Below are positions 9,603 to 21,705 of a DNA stretch of 64,000 nt, one piece after another. Made by a program: the position numbers and the translations under genes. Under the pieces are notes generated by a model, which saw only the letters and a list, made by a program, of their open reading frames with translations, was not told the origin of the DNA and did no database searches. The DNA lies in contig JAHLKI010000011.1 in assembly GCA_025602905.1 (NCBI GenBank), positions 186,001-250,000 of the forward strand, in the 5' to 3' direction. How positions within the stretch are numbered: position 1 is the stretch's first letter; the number at the start of each line of letters is the position of its first letter. Origin of the DNA: Phlyctochytrium arcticum. Its lineage: Eukaryota > Chytridiomycota > Chytridiomycetes > Chytridiales > Chytridiaceae.

Positions 9603-10041
9603 TCCGCATAGAAAGAGGGAATCTTTCTTCGTTGATGACCGTTCTGAGTATGAGGGGAAGTCACAGCCTTCATGGGGAGCGAGGTGAATGCGTCGACACA
9701 CCTAGACACCCAAAAAGTACAAAGAAGAAGATGAACTGCCCGAGATCAACGTTTTATGGTTGAGGCAAATAGACACAGACTCAAAGTCGTTGGCTGCAAT
9801 CATCATCTTTAGGGATGAGGTTGTTTAGGAACTACTATGAGTATCGGGGACCCACCTACGAGATGCACGCATCGACCGCGTTAGGAGGATGAGCAGCAAT
9901 GGCGGTAAAAGTTCAAATCTCCGAGTTCATTGCCCTCTCATCAAAAATATATCAATGTCTGCTCTAATCTGAGCCTAATCATTTGGTAAAATGCCATGTC
10001 CACGCATGGACCGAAAAATGCAAAAAGAAGATGGTGGGAAA

Positions 10042-10124
10042 TTGCGCCGCCCGAGATCGAACTCGGGATATCGAGGTGCTTTTCAATGTCTTCGTTGAAG
10101 AGATTATTGATATGCCCACGGCGC
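10042..10124 (-). repeat. tRNA-like dispersed repeat, copy 2 (best preserved)
   Basis: 5' GCGCCGT pairs with 3' GCGGCGC over seven positions (one G-T), followed by A. The T-arm-like segment CCCGAG TTCGAT CTCGGG has a six-base loop instead of seven. The D-arm/A-box is poor and the anticodon region is not readable. It is a SINE-like or pseudo-tRNA unit rather than a functional tRNA. Flanking similarity with copy 1 includes GACCGAAAAAT upstream and TGAGTATGAGGGGAAGT downstream. Confidence 0.65.
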
Positions 10125-10485
10125 TTGCTTGATTTCCAGGGAATTTTTTTCATAAGTATACATTCTGAGTATGAGGGGAAGTTACTGTTTCCATTCGAGC
10201 GCGTTGAACGACGCGTCGAGACACTCAGAGGCAGATGCGAGCGGGTCTACAAATTTGACACTGGTGCTGATTTAACCACTACTATAGGTGCAAACAATAC
10301 ATTTTCGATTGTCAAGCCGCCATTTTAGAACCACTGTCTTCGAGATGCACCCATCGTCGAACGCGTTAGTGGAGGGTCGGATATCTATAACTATCTTCGA
10401 CAGGCTCGGCTGTCAATTTGACCGAGTGTCACTTGCTGCTTACTGGTTCCAACTTGATATGGGATCAAAGTTGCAAGAGCGACGC

Positions 10486-10512
10486 TAGATATCTCCCACG
10501 GCGGAACATCCC
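10486..10512 (-). repeat. Fragment of the tRNA-like repeat
   Basis: Only the 5' block is seen (CCGCCGTGGGAGATATC on the minus strand), matching the starts of the complete copies. Too short for more than a tentative assignment. Confidence 0.35.
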
Positions 10513-12030
10513 AAAACTGAAACGACATACTGAATCCAGTCCGAATGAGTCCAAGCACTTTACCATAGTGCATTCATCACAATTTTATATACATCGGAAG
10601 CAACACCAAAATGTACTCGACATTGTGTACGGGGAACCTGCGGCAAGTAGATCTGTCTTGCTGATTGTTGGCGTTGACTGATTAGCGAGCACAAGCAAGC
10701 AAGGACGGGCAACGGTGCCATAGATGTGCGGAGACAGCCTGAATACACTCATATACATGAAGTATCACGTCTTATTAAAACAGGCACGCGAGTTTCTATC
10801 CTATGCATTCTTTTTTGCACAAGAGTATCAAATTCATTCCCTAGATAAAGGTTTACGATTACCAAATGGTTCGGATAGCGGATAGCATCTTGAAAAACAT
10901 ACAGCCACCAGACTGCGCAGCCAGATCTGGCTTTTAATATATCAAGCACTCAAGCACTGTCATCGCGGCATCCATCTACGATTATAAGGAATTCCGTATC
11001 TTACTGCATCGCAAAAGCTCATAGGCCAACAATGCTTTTATTGCCTCTGTACCCAGGATCTTTGCTTGATCAGTTGGACAGCAATTGAGATGAGCCCCAT
11101 GGTCCCAAAAGAATCTTGGTTAGTCCGACAATACCAGGGCTAAAACATGTCCCAACCAAACCCCATTGATTTTCTTCTGATGTGACTCTTAAAGCTACAT
11201 GAATTTCTGCGCCCAGAACAGAGAGTGCCGTTTGCGAAATCTAAGACGCGGTTTGTCACATCAGGGTTGCTACCGGATTTTGTTCAGCAAAATCTCGTAA
11301 TGGCCTCTAAGGAGCGGCACTGAAGATAACTCCTAGAGTCTTCAACTTTGGTGATCTTTGGTCGTAGCGTCTCCCGCGGGAATGTCATATCTCGATGCCG
11401 CTAGCGCACAGCTTAGGCCAGCCGGCGGTTGTTTGCAAGGACAAACTCAGCTTTGAAGTACTCGGCTACGAAGAGAAGGTCATACAAAGGCCCAACGTAG
11501 AATACCTCTTGCTCGACAGTTCAGCACATTGTGCCAAGGTCTTCGTCGTCGTCCTCACTTTGTATTTGCACTTTTGAGACTTTGCGACTGACCTAACGCA
11601 GGCAGGCCAATCAGAGCGCCAAAGACTGAAACCATCCTACTCGCTCCCGAAAACATATTCCGAGATCGTCGCCGTCCCCTCCACCACTCCACGCAATACA
11701 CTTTGCCCATCCTGCTCATCGAGTTTTACCGATCTGAGCCGCGCAGATATTACCGCCGACCTACCGAAAGTACTTCCAACAAACGAAAGGCGCCATAAGG
11801 ACGATTCAACCAAAGCAACAGACACATTGTCTTTGAGGGCAACAACTGCAAGAAGGACGCGGTTTCCTTCAAGACCATGGCACATTCATAAATGGCAAGA
11901 TCCCTAGGACAAGAATAACGTACCCCAACCCCATACGAACGCGTCGACTGCTTACGCACGACATCAAGGGGAAATTCTAGGACCCAAAGCCATACAAACA
12001 GAGATGACCCAGCATCCATCACACACGCCA

Positions 12031-12090
12031 CAGCCAATCACAGCGCCACGGAGAAAAAAAAGCTTACCCAAGCCCACACTATAAAAAGGC
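12031..12090 (+). promoter_or_regulatory. CCAAT plus TATA promoter-like region without a clear gene
   Basis: AGCCAATCACAGCGCCACGG (12032-12051) is followed by CTATAAAAAGGCTCCC (TATA at 12080-12087). A similar block, GGCCAATCAGAGCGCCAAAG, lies at about 11604. A CAATAAAAATC polyadenylation-like motif occurs near 12337, so a short transcript of about 250 nt is possible. No convincing ORF is present in it. Confidence 0.4.
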
Positions 12091-12690
12091 TCCCTGCACC
12101 CGCTCCCCCCTCTTCTTTTCTCTTCACGGAACCGCCTCTTGTAGGTGAAAGGACTGCCGCAAGCGATACTAAGTGGTCGGGGCTTGCCGCCTTCGCCCGG
12201 TCTGCGACCTGGTCCAGGACACATGCCTTCTCGAACCTTGTCACCTGCATCCGGACCCACACCGGGAGGGCCTTTAATAAGTGCATGTAATACAACTTGA
12301 CTGCTGTAGACTGAACATAATGTGCATACATAGTTACAATAAAAATCATAATCTAAAAAGCCCTATTGGATTGATATGACTTGTCGTGTTCTCACGGCCG
12401 TTGACTTCGATTCTGTTGGGTGTAGCTGCTAGCAATCGGATCTTGTGCCCCATGGTCCAAAGAAACGTTTACATTATCAGAAGTTCTTGAGAATCCCAAC
12501 ATGAGTGATTTTTCCTCGATGCCGTCAAGCAGCTCAAGTAAACGGGCTGAACTTTGGGCATACACGATTGAGCTAAACGCGTAGGAATCCGTATATGAAC
12601 CACGTCAAAGACTTCATGAGGTTTGCTGATTTGATTTGAAGACCTCACTCGAATCCGATGATGAGACTATAAGAAAAGGAAGCCGGAGGA

Positions 12691-12769
12691 TTACGCCGCC
12701 CAAGGTCGAATTCGGAGTACCTGGGTGCCAAACTAAAGGTTCGGAAAGTTTCGAATATGCCCATGGCCT
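12691..12769 (-). repeat. tRNA-like dispersed repeat, copy 3
   Basis: Minus strand: GGCCATGGGCATATTCG at the 5' side and TACTCCGAATTCGACC then TTGGGCGGCGTAA at the 3' side, with a divergent centre. Same architecture as copies 1, 2 and 4. Confidence 0.6.
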
Positions 12770-13007
12770 CTGTCGAAGAGAAAGGATGTTTATCTTCTTG
12801 ATGACACTTGCGGACGATGTAGTTTGCTGCCAAAAAGTCACATATACGATGGAGTGGAATTGGAACTTTGCATTGCGAGCGCGCAGTAATGCTCCATGGT
12901 TATACGTGCTGTATTACCGTTACGCATTTCAGTCAATCAAAGGTCCCACTGAAGCATCAGGGCTTTAACTACAGGTTGTGAAATGTGAGAAAAAAAAATA
13001 TTGGGAT

Positions 13008-13098
13008 TTACGCCGCCCGAGGTCAAATTAGGAGTACCAGGGTTCTTTCAAATTCAACATTGAATGGGTTGTACGGCTGGTGATATGCCCACGGCGCC
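13008..13098 (-). repeat. tRNA-like dispersed repeat, copy 4
   Basis: Minus strand: GGCGCCGTGGGCATATCA at the 5' side and CTCGGGCGGCGTAA at the 3' side. Downstream similarity to copies 1 and 2 (ATGAGGGGA..GTCAC, then a GCGTTTGAAC-like block and GCGTCGAG) shows the repeat unit is larger than the tRNA-like core. Confidence 0.6.
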
Positions 13099-15087
13099 TG
13101 TTGAAAATAAATGGCATTTTTCTCCTTGATGAAACTTTTATGCATGAGGGGACGTCACCGAGTTTATGTGAAGGCGTTTGAACAATGCGTCGAGTGCAAA
13201 AGAGTATGCGCAGTAACGAGTTCATCTTTCTGTTGGGAAGCGGTTATGAGAAGCACCGGTCGAGGAATATAACAGGCAATGATAGGTCCTTGTACCTTCC
13301 CAAACTTAAATCCAGGCCAACCTCACCTATGACAGTCCAGTATGGAATTGGAAAATAACGTTTATAAGTCCACAGCGAAAAGTTGTTTGAGCGAATGAGG
13401 GCATTTGATAGAGGATGTCATATAGCGTTGCTGATCAAGAAGTCTACCTGATTCACTGCAATGACTGCACAAGTCATCCCATCCGTTCTGGATACGTGGA
13501 TGCATCCCACTCTGCTTCCTTATTGTAAATATAGACGATCTTTTCGGCTGATGATGTACGGAATGCTCGCCTTAGATGAAAGATTGTTCTCCACGTCTAC
13601 GGCCCCACGAACGGGGTCATGCGTTACAGAAGTTCGGTTGACGGAAATAATCAGTCTAGTGGATGCCAGTCACCGTGCCCGACCGTGGGAATCCACATGA
13701 CTTGGCACTTATACAGGCAGGGAAGGACTACTTGTATCGTAGTTAATAGAATTACATGAGCGCCCACAACCGCAAAAAAGACCTTTCGCAATTAAGGAAG
13801 ATCCTGGTAGGGGTGAGGACGGCACCTTTAAGGAGCTGGCGGTTTCATGGGGGAATTGAATATGACTATTCTAGCCAAACTAGGAAATCCCGAACAAAAC
13901 CCGCTGGAGGAGATCACCAAGGATTAACGTCCTGGTGTAGTAGCTCAATGATCCTTGTGATACCTTTGTAAGGACGAATTGGGGATCATGGCATTGTCAT
14001 CCTTCCGCCCCCCGAAAATCAGGCAGGAATAGATCTAGAACTTTAGCGCTGTAACGATGTTGTTGCCGCACCCATATATTGACGCTATTGGTCAATGCGT
14101 GTAAGGTTGGGAAGTCAACCCAAGGGAATAGATCTGGGCATAAATGACGGTAATGAAAATGTATAAGAGTTATTGTCATTGAATTGTAAAGAATAATGAC
14201 AAGAGGTTGACTCCAGTCATTGCTCATCCTCCTTAGCAAAGGAACCCCCATTTTATCAGGATGTTCACTTGCCACTGCCGCTTGGCGACGGAGCCCCACC
14301 GGGTAATACGCAACGTTTCCCTAAGCGCTCCATCATACCAATGCCTTCCTGCACAAGGCCTTCCATGAGAGAGTGAGAGAAAGAACTACCAGCGATCACC
14401 TCACCACTATATTACATCAGAACTGTCATCCGATACAATTCCATTTGATGTTCAGGGTCGTCTTCAAGCCAACGGTGTCATACTGGATAGAGCATGTGTT
14501 GTGGCCAACATGATTGCTCATGTCGCCATTAGAGTATCCTAGTCCACTCAGATATTATGTGTGCAAATATCACCAGATAGGTTGTGTGCTGTGATATGGC
14601 AATTTCACAGCCCACCGAAATCTGGACGTGCAGGGAAAGGGGGCTTCCGTATCATCTTGCTCATGCAGGCTATTGTACGAGTAGCGCTCCTCATTATCCT
14701 TTGCGGGACACGAATCGTGAGTCTCCCCAAAGGACCCGCGCTGCAGCACATGCATGTTGCCTATTGAGCGTCGCACCGTAAACGGTTTCGATCGTCAGGC
14801 AGAGCTTCATCCGTAAAGTTTCCTACTGGTGCTCTCGATGCAACCGAAAATAAGGTGACTATTTACCTGCACCCCCCAGGTCTCACGGTCCATCATCATG
14901 TACCCGCGTACAGTACCCCAGTATTGCCAAATGTTGACTGAATTTTGACAGGTATAATCACGTAGGAAGTCTGAGGGCCTTGAGATTCTTCAATTTTTGA
15001 GAAGCAGTACTCGTGCGGGTCATATCGATTCACCCCCCGAAGATCGGTTTGTACTGACGCTTCTGGTGTCTTTGCATTGTGTGTAAG

Positions 15088-16420
15088 CTTGGATTTTGGA
15101 AGTGATCGAGATTTTTCCGCATCGTCCGTTCTACGTCTACCAAGTAAGCCCCGTCAACTGTCCTGCTTTTGTGAGATATCTGCTATCAACCTGTCTGGGA
15201 ATGCTGCTGCTCTTGCCAGTTCTGGTTGGTTGGCTTGGATGGATGCGTGCGGCCTGAATTGCGGCCAAGCGGTGCGTATGAAGCGGTGTTTGAAAACGTG
15301 GTGACACGCTTGACATGACGCTTCGGGAATTTTTGGATATGAAACCTGGCAGACCTTTGGCCCCAGAAATCATCAAAACTGGCATTCGTACGTCGCTCCA
15401 ACTCTGGCCCGTTCACAGGTGCCGGAGCTCCCATCAATATTGTATGTACTGATAGTCTTCAATTACTGGCAACCGTAGATCACTAACGTTTTCTCTTCGT
15501 AGTCAAGTGACAGCGAGTATGATGTGATGTCCTCAGTAGTGAAAGACTTGCATAACTGACATGAAGACATTAGACCGCTCAATGGAGCGGCATGGACGTC
15601 GTCGTCAGGGAGAGGGGGCAGCCGACGCCTGCAAGCTCGTGAGCTGCTCAACAGCTTTGCCAATCGGATACTGCATTCGAACTTTTGGAAGGCCTTCTAC
15701 TTTATGATGGCATTTACCAGCGCTGCCTTACTTGCCGTGGTATGTTCCCTTACATATCAATCAAGAGCATGCACTGATTTGGCTTTACCTTTCCTCGTAG
15801 ACGGTAACACAGAAATGGTAATATAATCCATGGTTGCCGTTGCCGTCAGAATGAAAATTAACTCTTTGCAAAGCCCCTCAAGATGGTTCTACGTTCTAGA
15901 ATGGATACTGAACGGATCGATGCTTCTTGAGGTAGCAATACGTTTTTTGGCTTTGGGCAAAGTAAGTTCTGCTGGTGCAGCAACCGATAATCTTCCCAGA
16001 CTGATTCCCTTATCCAGCTGTTTTGGACCTCTTATTGGAACGTGGTAGATGTATGCCTCGTACCCTTGTGCTTGTTGACCTTATTCCTGCTATCGTCCAC
16101 AAATTGTGATTCTACCGCTCGGAGAGAGGCAGAGATGGAGGAAATTCTCCTCATATTGCGTAATGTAGTCATGCTGGGCAGATTGATCATGGTGGTAAAA
16201 AAGTATGTCCTCTCTTTTGAGTACCACTGATCCCCCAAGCTGACACAACCGATCTAGAAATCACAAGCAGTTATCTGCGCGAACCGCAGCCATCGACTTT
16301 TCGGCAGTTTCAACCGGTAAAACTCTCGATGGGATGGGTGACATTATTCCGCATGACTTTGCCTTACCTATGTACGGCAATGGACAACATCATTGGGATG
16401 GGGAAGATGACTTTATATGA
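15088..16420 (+). CDS. Voltage-sensor-like (ion transport fold) membrane protein; 5' part and one splice junction unresolved
   Basis: Open segments with plausible splice borders are 15088-15143, 15220-15300, 15367-15441, a short piece at 15503, 15574-15739, about 15850-15961, 16018-16202 and 16258-16420. Read together they give hydrophobic helices NFWKAFYFMMAFTSAALLAV, RWFYVLEWILNGSMLLEVAI and FWTSYWNVVDVCLVPLCLLT, then a segment ILLILRNVVMLGRLIMVVKK resembling an S4-type helix. This pattern (E in helix 2, D in helix 3, Arg/Lys-bearing helix 4) is that of a voltage-sensor/ion-transport domain with no pore seen. The stop is at 16418-16420, 103 bp from the convergent Doa10 gene. The junction between 15740 and 15850 does not close in any frame I tried, so it is either misread or damaged. 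The true start lies further left. Confidence 0.5.
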
Positions 16421-16523
16421 CTGTAAAGCATTGAACCAACCAGCGAATGATTTATGTATTTACAATTGTACAAAATGACACATCAAAGAAACAGCGATAG
16501 ATATAGAAATAGCTGTGATCTCG

Positions 16524-19500
16524 TTACACATTTGGCTGCACGGGTTCAGGAGGAGCTCCTGCAGGTTCAGCAGCGGGATTCGCGAAAGCAACATCTGCTG
16601 GTGGCTGTCCCGTCGTCGTCGTCGTCGTCGTTGTCGGTTCCGCCGTTGGAGTAGGCTCTGTATTGGAAGCGTCTAGATTGTGCAGCTTTCGGCCGACCAA
16701 AAATTCTTCTTCCCGCACGTGGTCCATCCACTTTCTGAGCAGAGTAAAGAGCATACCAACCGAAATTGTAATGATGGTCAGCAGTAACAAGCCAGGGAAG
16801 AGCCAACGAGAGACGGTAGCTTTGGGCAAAACAAAGGCAAGAACGCCTGGTCCACCGAGTAATCCCAAACAGACGGTAATCAGCGGCGACAATATAGCAG
16901 TCCATATTGGAGCCACGCGGACGCGCCAAGGTCCTCGTCGAGCAAATTCTGTGAGAATTCGCCTCACTTCTGTGTCAGGCCCGACAATAATGAGCGCCCA
17001 CGCGATTTTCATGTAAACAGCTCCCAATGCCCAGTCTTGCAGAATGGCATGCACAACAGCTCGTGATAAGCTTCGTACCACTTTCTGATCCGTAGCGAGA
17101 TCCGTGGCTGCCACCCTGTTTGCGTTTTTGAATCCAAAAGGTTTAATGAGGTACAGATCAAAGACGAGTCCTATAAGGAGTGGACAAACGATGCAAATCA
17201 TAAAAATGAGAAATGTCACTTTGATCGATCGCGCCGTCTTCCGCAGCCCTGACCGCAGCAATTTCTTGGATTCTGCAACCCAGGATCGTTTCGGCCTTTG
17301 GTGGATAGTTTCGACAGCGGCAAGGGACGATGAGCCACGGAAGGGAGCCACATCTGGAATGGAACGGTGCCGTCGGCCCGAGCTACTGCGTTTCGTGACT
17401 TTTCGAAGTCGTTGAATGAAGGCAGACAGCTTTAGAACGAAAAAGACGGTAACCAGCACAAGGAGAACTCCTGTGCCATACGAGTACACGTCATGGATGG
17501 GCAAGTCTTTGCGAACGGTGAGCTCCATGGCGGCCATAGTTCGGTTGTTGGCCGGGTTGACCAAGTCCCATTCAGTTAGACGGCGAGTGATTTGAGTTGA
17601 ACAAATCCGGCCAATTACAACTATTCAAGAGTTTCGGTCAACTTCTGTACAACTGATGACAGTGGAATGAGCACACTTACGAGGTACAGCAATTAACAGT
17701 GACACCAAAAATATCCCGCAAATCCATTGGCAAAGCAGCAGACCGATAAGCTTAAAAGGGGGAAGCAGATGAGCATGAGATTGATTTGTACTTATGCGAA
17801 GGACACCAAGTACATACCCGAGCCTTGAACCGATCTGGGACATAAACCCGGGTCCAGTTGGCCTTGACCTCCTCTTCAGTTTCTCCCTCCCGTCCAAAAA
17901 CTTCCTCATCATAACGCATTGGTATGAGCATCTTCAAGCCTGGCTTCACTTCGACATGATCATGATTGGGGACACGCATGAAACGAACCGCTCGCCGTGG
18001 TATCCGTCGCTTTCGCGGCTCTGAACCAATGACATCGTAGGATTTTCGAGAACTATTCAAAAGAATAATCTCCTCATCCTCCCACTCGTCGTCCCCATCC
18101 TCGCCATGATCCTCCACAATCTTGGCAACATCTTCAGTGGTGCCATTCAAGGGTTCGGGAGCAGCGCTGGGCGCATCTACAATCTCCATGTCGTACTTAT
18201 CACCCACGTTGAGGAACATGTCCTCTGTCCCCTCACTGACATCTATCTCAATCTCGTCATCACTTTCTTCATCTTTGTGGTTTCCACCAAACATAAAACT
18301 GCTTAGTCGCAAGCGGTGAGCAGCCCAACGAAACCAAATTTCGAGCAATTTTGCCAGAAGCTTCTTTGGTTTCACAGTGGCGATGGTCCAGGGTATTATA
18401 AAGTGAAAGACGAGTAAATCGAGTGGGAACTCCGAAATTGGGATGCTGCAGAACGTTTGTCAGTTGGTGAGCCAACCCAAGCAACCGATCGATCGACAAA
18501 CCTTAGATCCCACTGCAGAGGAAATATCTTGGCCGGTCCAGCATTACCAGCAAGCCAATCCCAGCATGAGATGATTCCAATAGTTCCACCAACACCGCCA
18601 AGAACCATAATAGCGTACTGCAATGTCCCAACGGCCAGCTTCTTGAGTTGCAAAAGAATGGGACGCTCCAATATATCATTCATCGGGTGAAATTGGGGAT
18701 CATTGGGATCACGGATACACCACATGACGCCGGGTCGAACAATTTTGCGTATTGTAGAGACATACAATGCAAATTGGAACATAAAAGTGGTTCCGGCCAA
18801 CCAGTGAAGGAATCCAGACGTCCATCTGTGCGAATCTTGAAATTTCAAACGCGATGCCACCGTCGCCCTTGGACCAAATACAGACAGCGTGCATAAATCT
18901 ATGAGCACTCCGCAGAAGAATGGGAAAATTCCAAGCTCGATCGTCAGTAAGAATGAGAACTGCAGGAACTGTCAGTAAAGCCGCTTTTGAAACGAAAAGC
19001 AAAACATTACCTTGATTGCCAACAAGGTGTATTGAGTCCATTTGGTGATGATGAGTCGAACAGTTCGCATGTACGGGTGTTCGAGAAGACCCGTTCTTCG
19101 CTAAAGACACAAGAACGTCAGATTCGCCAAAGCCGATGGAGTAAATGCACACAATCGGCCTTACCGCATAGTCAAGCAGGAACACAAAGTGGGTAACATA
19201 TCCGACCAAGGTATAAAAAATGGTATCTGGGATGCCCATTATCCTTTTCCCCTTCCACGCGTCCGAGATAAATGTTCTTCGCTCTCGAGAATGATAGCTG
19301 GGATGTGCCAGCTGACTCTTTGAGTCTTGGTCGAAAAATGAAAATACTGCATCACCGCTAGGTATGCTCAGGCCAGTCAAGCTGTTCTCGTAGTAACCAT
19401 GGAGCGAGCATACGTTTACAGTTTCTGATTCATTGGGGGCACTGAGTGCGCTGCTCAATAATGCTCCAGCGTTTCCTAACTTGGAGAGGTTGGCGCTTAT

Positions 19501-21705
19501 CAAACTTGAGGGCAAGATGTGCTTAGCCAGGTGAGCTCCAGCCGTAGCAGAGTGGTTAGAGGCGGATAAGCTCACAAGTCCAATTAATTTTGCTCCAAAA
19601 AGTGTGGCATCCACCACTGGATCCAGAATTGGATCTGTCAGTCGTTGAAGTTGACGAAGACTCCACTCTACGGAGGGCTGATACAGCTCATGAAGGATCC
19701 ACATAACGAAACGACCAGTAGTGTATGGCCACAAACACCCAATTGAAAGCGCAACCACAATGACCAGCAACACCATGGTCACATTCTGGGCCAGGTTTTC
19801 AAGAGGACCGTGAATTCCAACGAGTTCCAGGAAGGCATTTACATCATTGTTGTTGTTATTATTCTCGGGAAGTTCTTCCGCACCTTCCCATGCAAGAGCT
19901 TGGCCCAGTCGATTAGCCGCTAGTACATTTGGCTGCTGTGGAACATTGTGTGGTATTACTGGTTCATTCTGCGGCATCCACGCATTCCTATCCGGTGCGT
20001 CCGCATGAATTCCCACGTGCACCCTGTCTTCTGGAGGTGGAGGTCCGAGTTGACTTGATCCTAGTCCGCTTCGCCATTCTGGTGGAGGTCCGACATTCGG
20101 CTCATCTGAAAGCGATCCAAATTCTTGCACGAGACGCGACATGTCGGCAATCCGGGCAGCAGGTGGTATTCCCGTTAGCCCACCTTCACCTGCTGTAGTC
20201 ACCGAGCCCGGTGTGTGACTAGAATCCTCAACGTGTCGAGCTTCGTCCGTAGAATGTAAAGGGGCCTTACCCTTACGCGAACTGCTTGTTGATGAGGATG
20301 GCTCAAAGTGATACGTTGCGTCATCAGAGTCCGCGTCAGTAGCTCCATGAGTCCACTCTTCTTTAAAATCATCGGATGTAGAGAAACTCTGATCAACAGG
20401 GGGATGTGAAACTTGTTGCGGATTGAGCGATGATGGTCCCTCAGAGCTGCAAAATTGTAAAAAATCATCGGGGTCCGGGGATCTTTCATTCCATGCTGGC
20501 GGCGCAAATAATTCTGGTTGACCAAACAAAGGGCGATCTTCATTGGAGTGACTGTTGTTGGCGCTCCCTTGCGTTGTCTCTGGCCCGGCCGTAGTTAGTG
20601 TCTTTTCAGCCTTGTCATAGTAATGGGCGTGAGTGGTATTGATGGAGGAAGTGCTGGATGCGGGGATGAATTCATCTGAAGGAGGTGGTGGAATTATTGC
20701 CAAGTTATCATCTTGGATATCATTATATCCCGCGGCGACATTTGGAACAAATGCAGGAACATCATCAAGAGCGACGGCCTGCTGCTCTGGAACATCAATG
20801 TGGTTCGCCTGTGCCTCTAGCACAGTGTTCATGACCACATATTCCTTTAGACAGAGGAATGCAAGACATATTGCGACTGCTATGGAAGCAATGATCTGCC
20901 CTTCAAAAACATCTCCAAGAAAAACCCTTAATACCATGCGGGGTTAGAATAAGTGGCATTTGTAACTCAAAACGCACACACTTACGATGTCAGCCTTCGA
21001 TATTCGGCGGTCCGTAAGGCCAAACTTTGCATGAAGGCAGAATCATCAGCGCCGAAGTACGAAAGGCTGGCAAAACCGTCCGCATATGTTCTCCATGACA
21101 GCAATCTTGATGAAAATGATACCAACTGCAGCAATGCTGAGCTTCCAGCGCTCAGAGGTAGCAGAATGGCGCGGGGATTGAAAAATAATCGCCATACCCA
21201 GACCGTGACATAAGGTACGAACACAAGCCAAACTATTATCGCAAACACGCCACGGACATACAGGCGGGAAAGTGCCAAAAGTCGGCGCCATAGGACACTG
21301 AGAAAGAAGCGGACGGATATTCGTTCGGGAGCCCGCTCAGAATAAACTATTAACAGAAATGAGTTTGTAAATCTATCAAATTTTCGTTGAGAGCACTTAC
21401 TGGGAGTGAATGCAAAGGAGTAATTACAAATTTCGCACTGACGTTTTCGACTATGCCGTAACCATTCCTCCAAACTAAACCGTTACGAGTGAATGGGAAT
21501 GTCTCAAATCAGTTTCGATCGGAACGTACCAGTCCTGATGCACATATCTCATACTCCCCGAACATTTGCACGGAAAAAATAATGGCTGATCTGGCGTAGA
21601 CGGGCTACGACATACTCGACATATTTCTAGCTCAAAAGTCAGTCATCTTGGCCGTTGTCATTCTGTATTTCAAATGGTCTCACCGTCTTCGTCCTCCCCT
21701 CCCAT
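16524..21705 (-). CDS. Doa10/MARCH6-type RING-CH ER ubiquitin ligase, ten exons
   Basis: Exons: 21705-21684, 21626-21530, 21474-21401, 21346-20986, 20926-19165, 19100-19011, 18968-18502, 18445-17818, 17750-17681, 17620-16524; every phase closes, giving 1555 residues. The N-terminal RING-CH finger is assembled across three exons: [44 protein letters not shown], with Cys/His in C4HC3 order. Many hydrophobic helices follow, including the conserved region around [18 protein letters not shown] and the ER-membrane block before KLIGLL. An acidic, Ser/Pro-rich cytosolic insert occupies about residues 230-560. Doa10 marks ER and nuclear-envelope proteins for proteasomal degradation (ERAD-C) with Ubc6/Ubc7 and also controls sterol enzymes. 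Intron 6 is only 42 bp. Identification is very secure. Confidence 0.95.

Larger units (their letters stand above)
8592..15087. other. Gene-poor repeat-bearing block
   Basis: About 6.5 kb with no convincing protein gene. All ORFs are short, lack recognisable domains and show no supporting splice structure. It contains the tRNA-like repeats and a pair of CCAAT-containing motifs (about 11604 and 12031). The last few hundred bases may hold 5' exons of the membrane-protein gene that follows. Confidence 0.6.

Noticed and set aside
10042..10124. Functional tRNA gene
   Set aside because: The acceptor and T-arm fit, but the A-box is poor, the T-loop lacks a base and no anticodon stem forms. Similar copies diverge in the centre.
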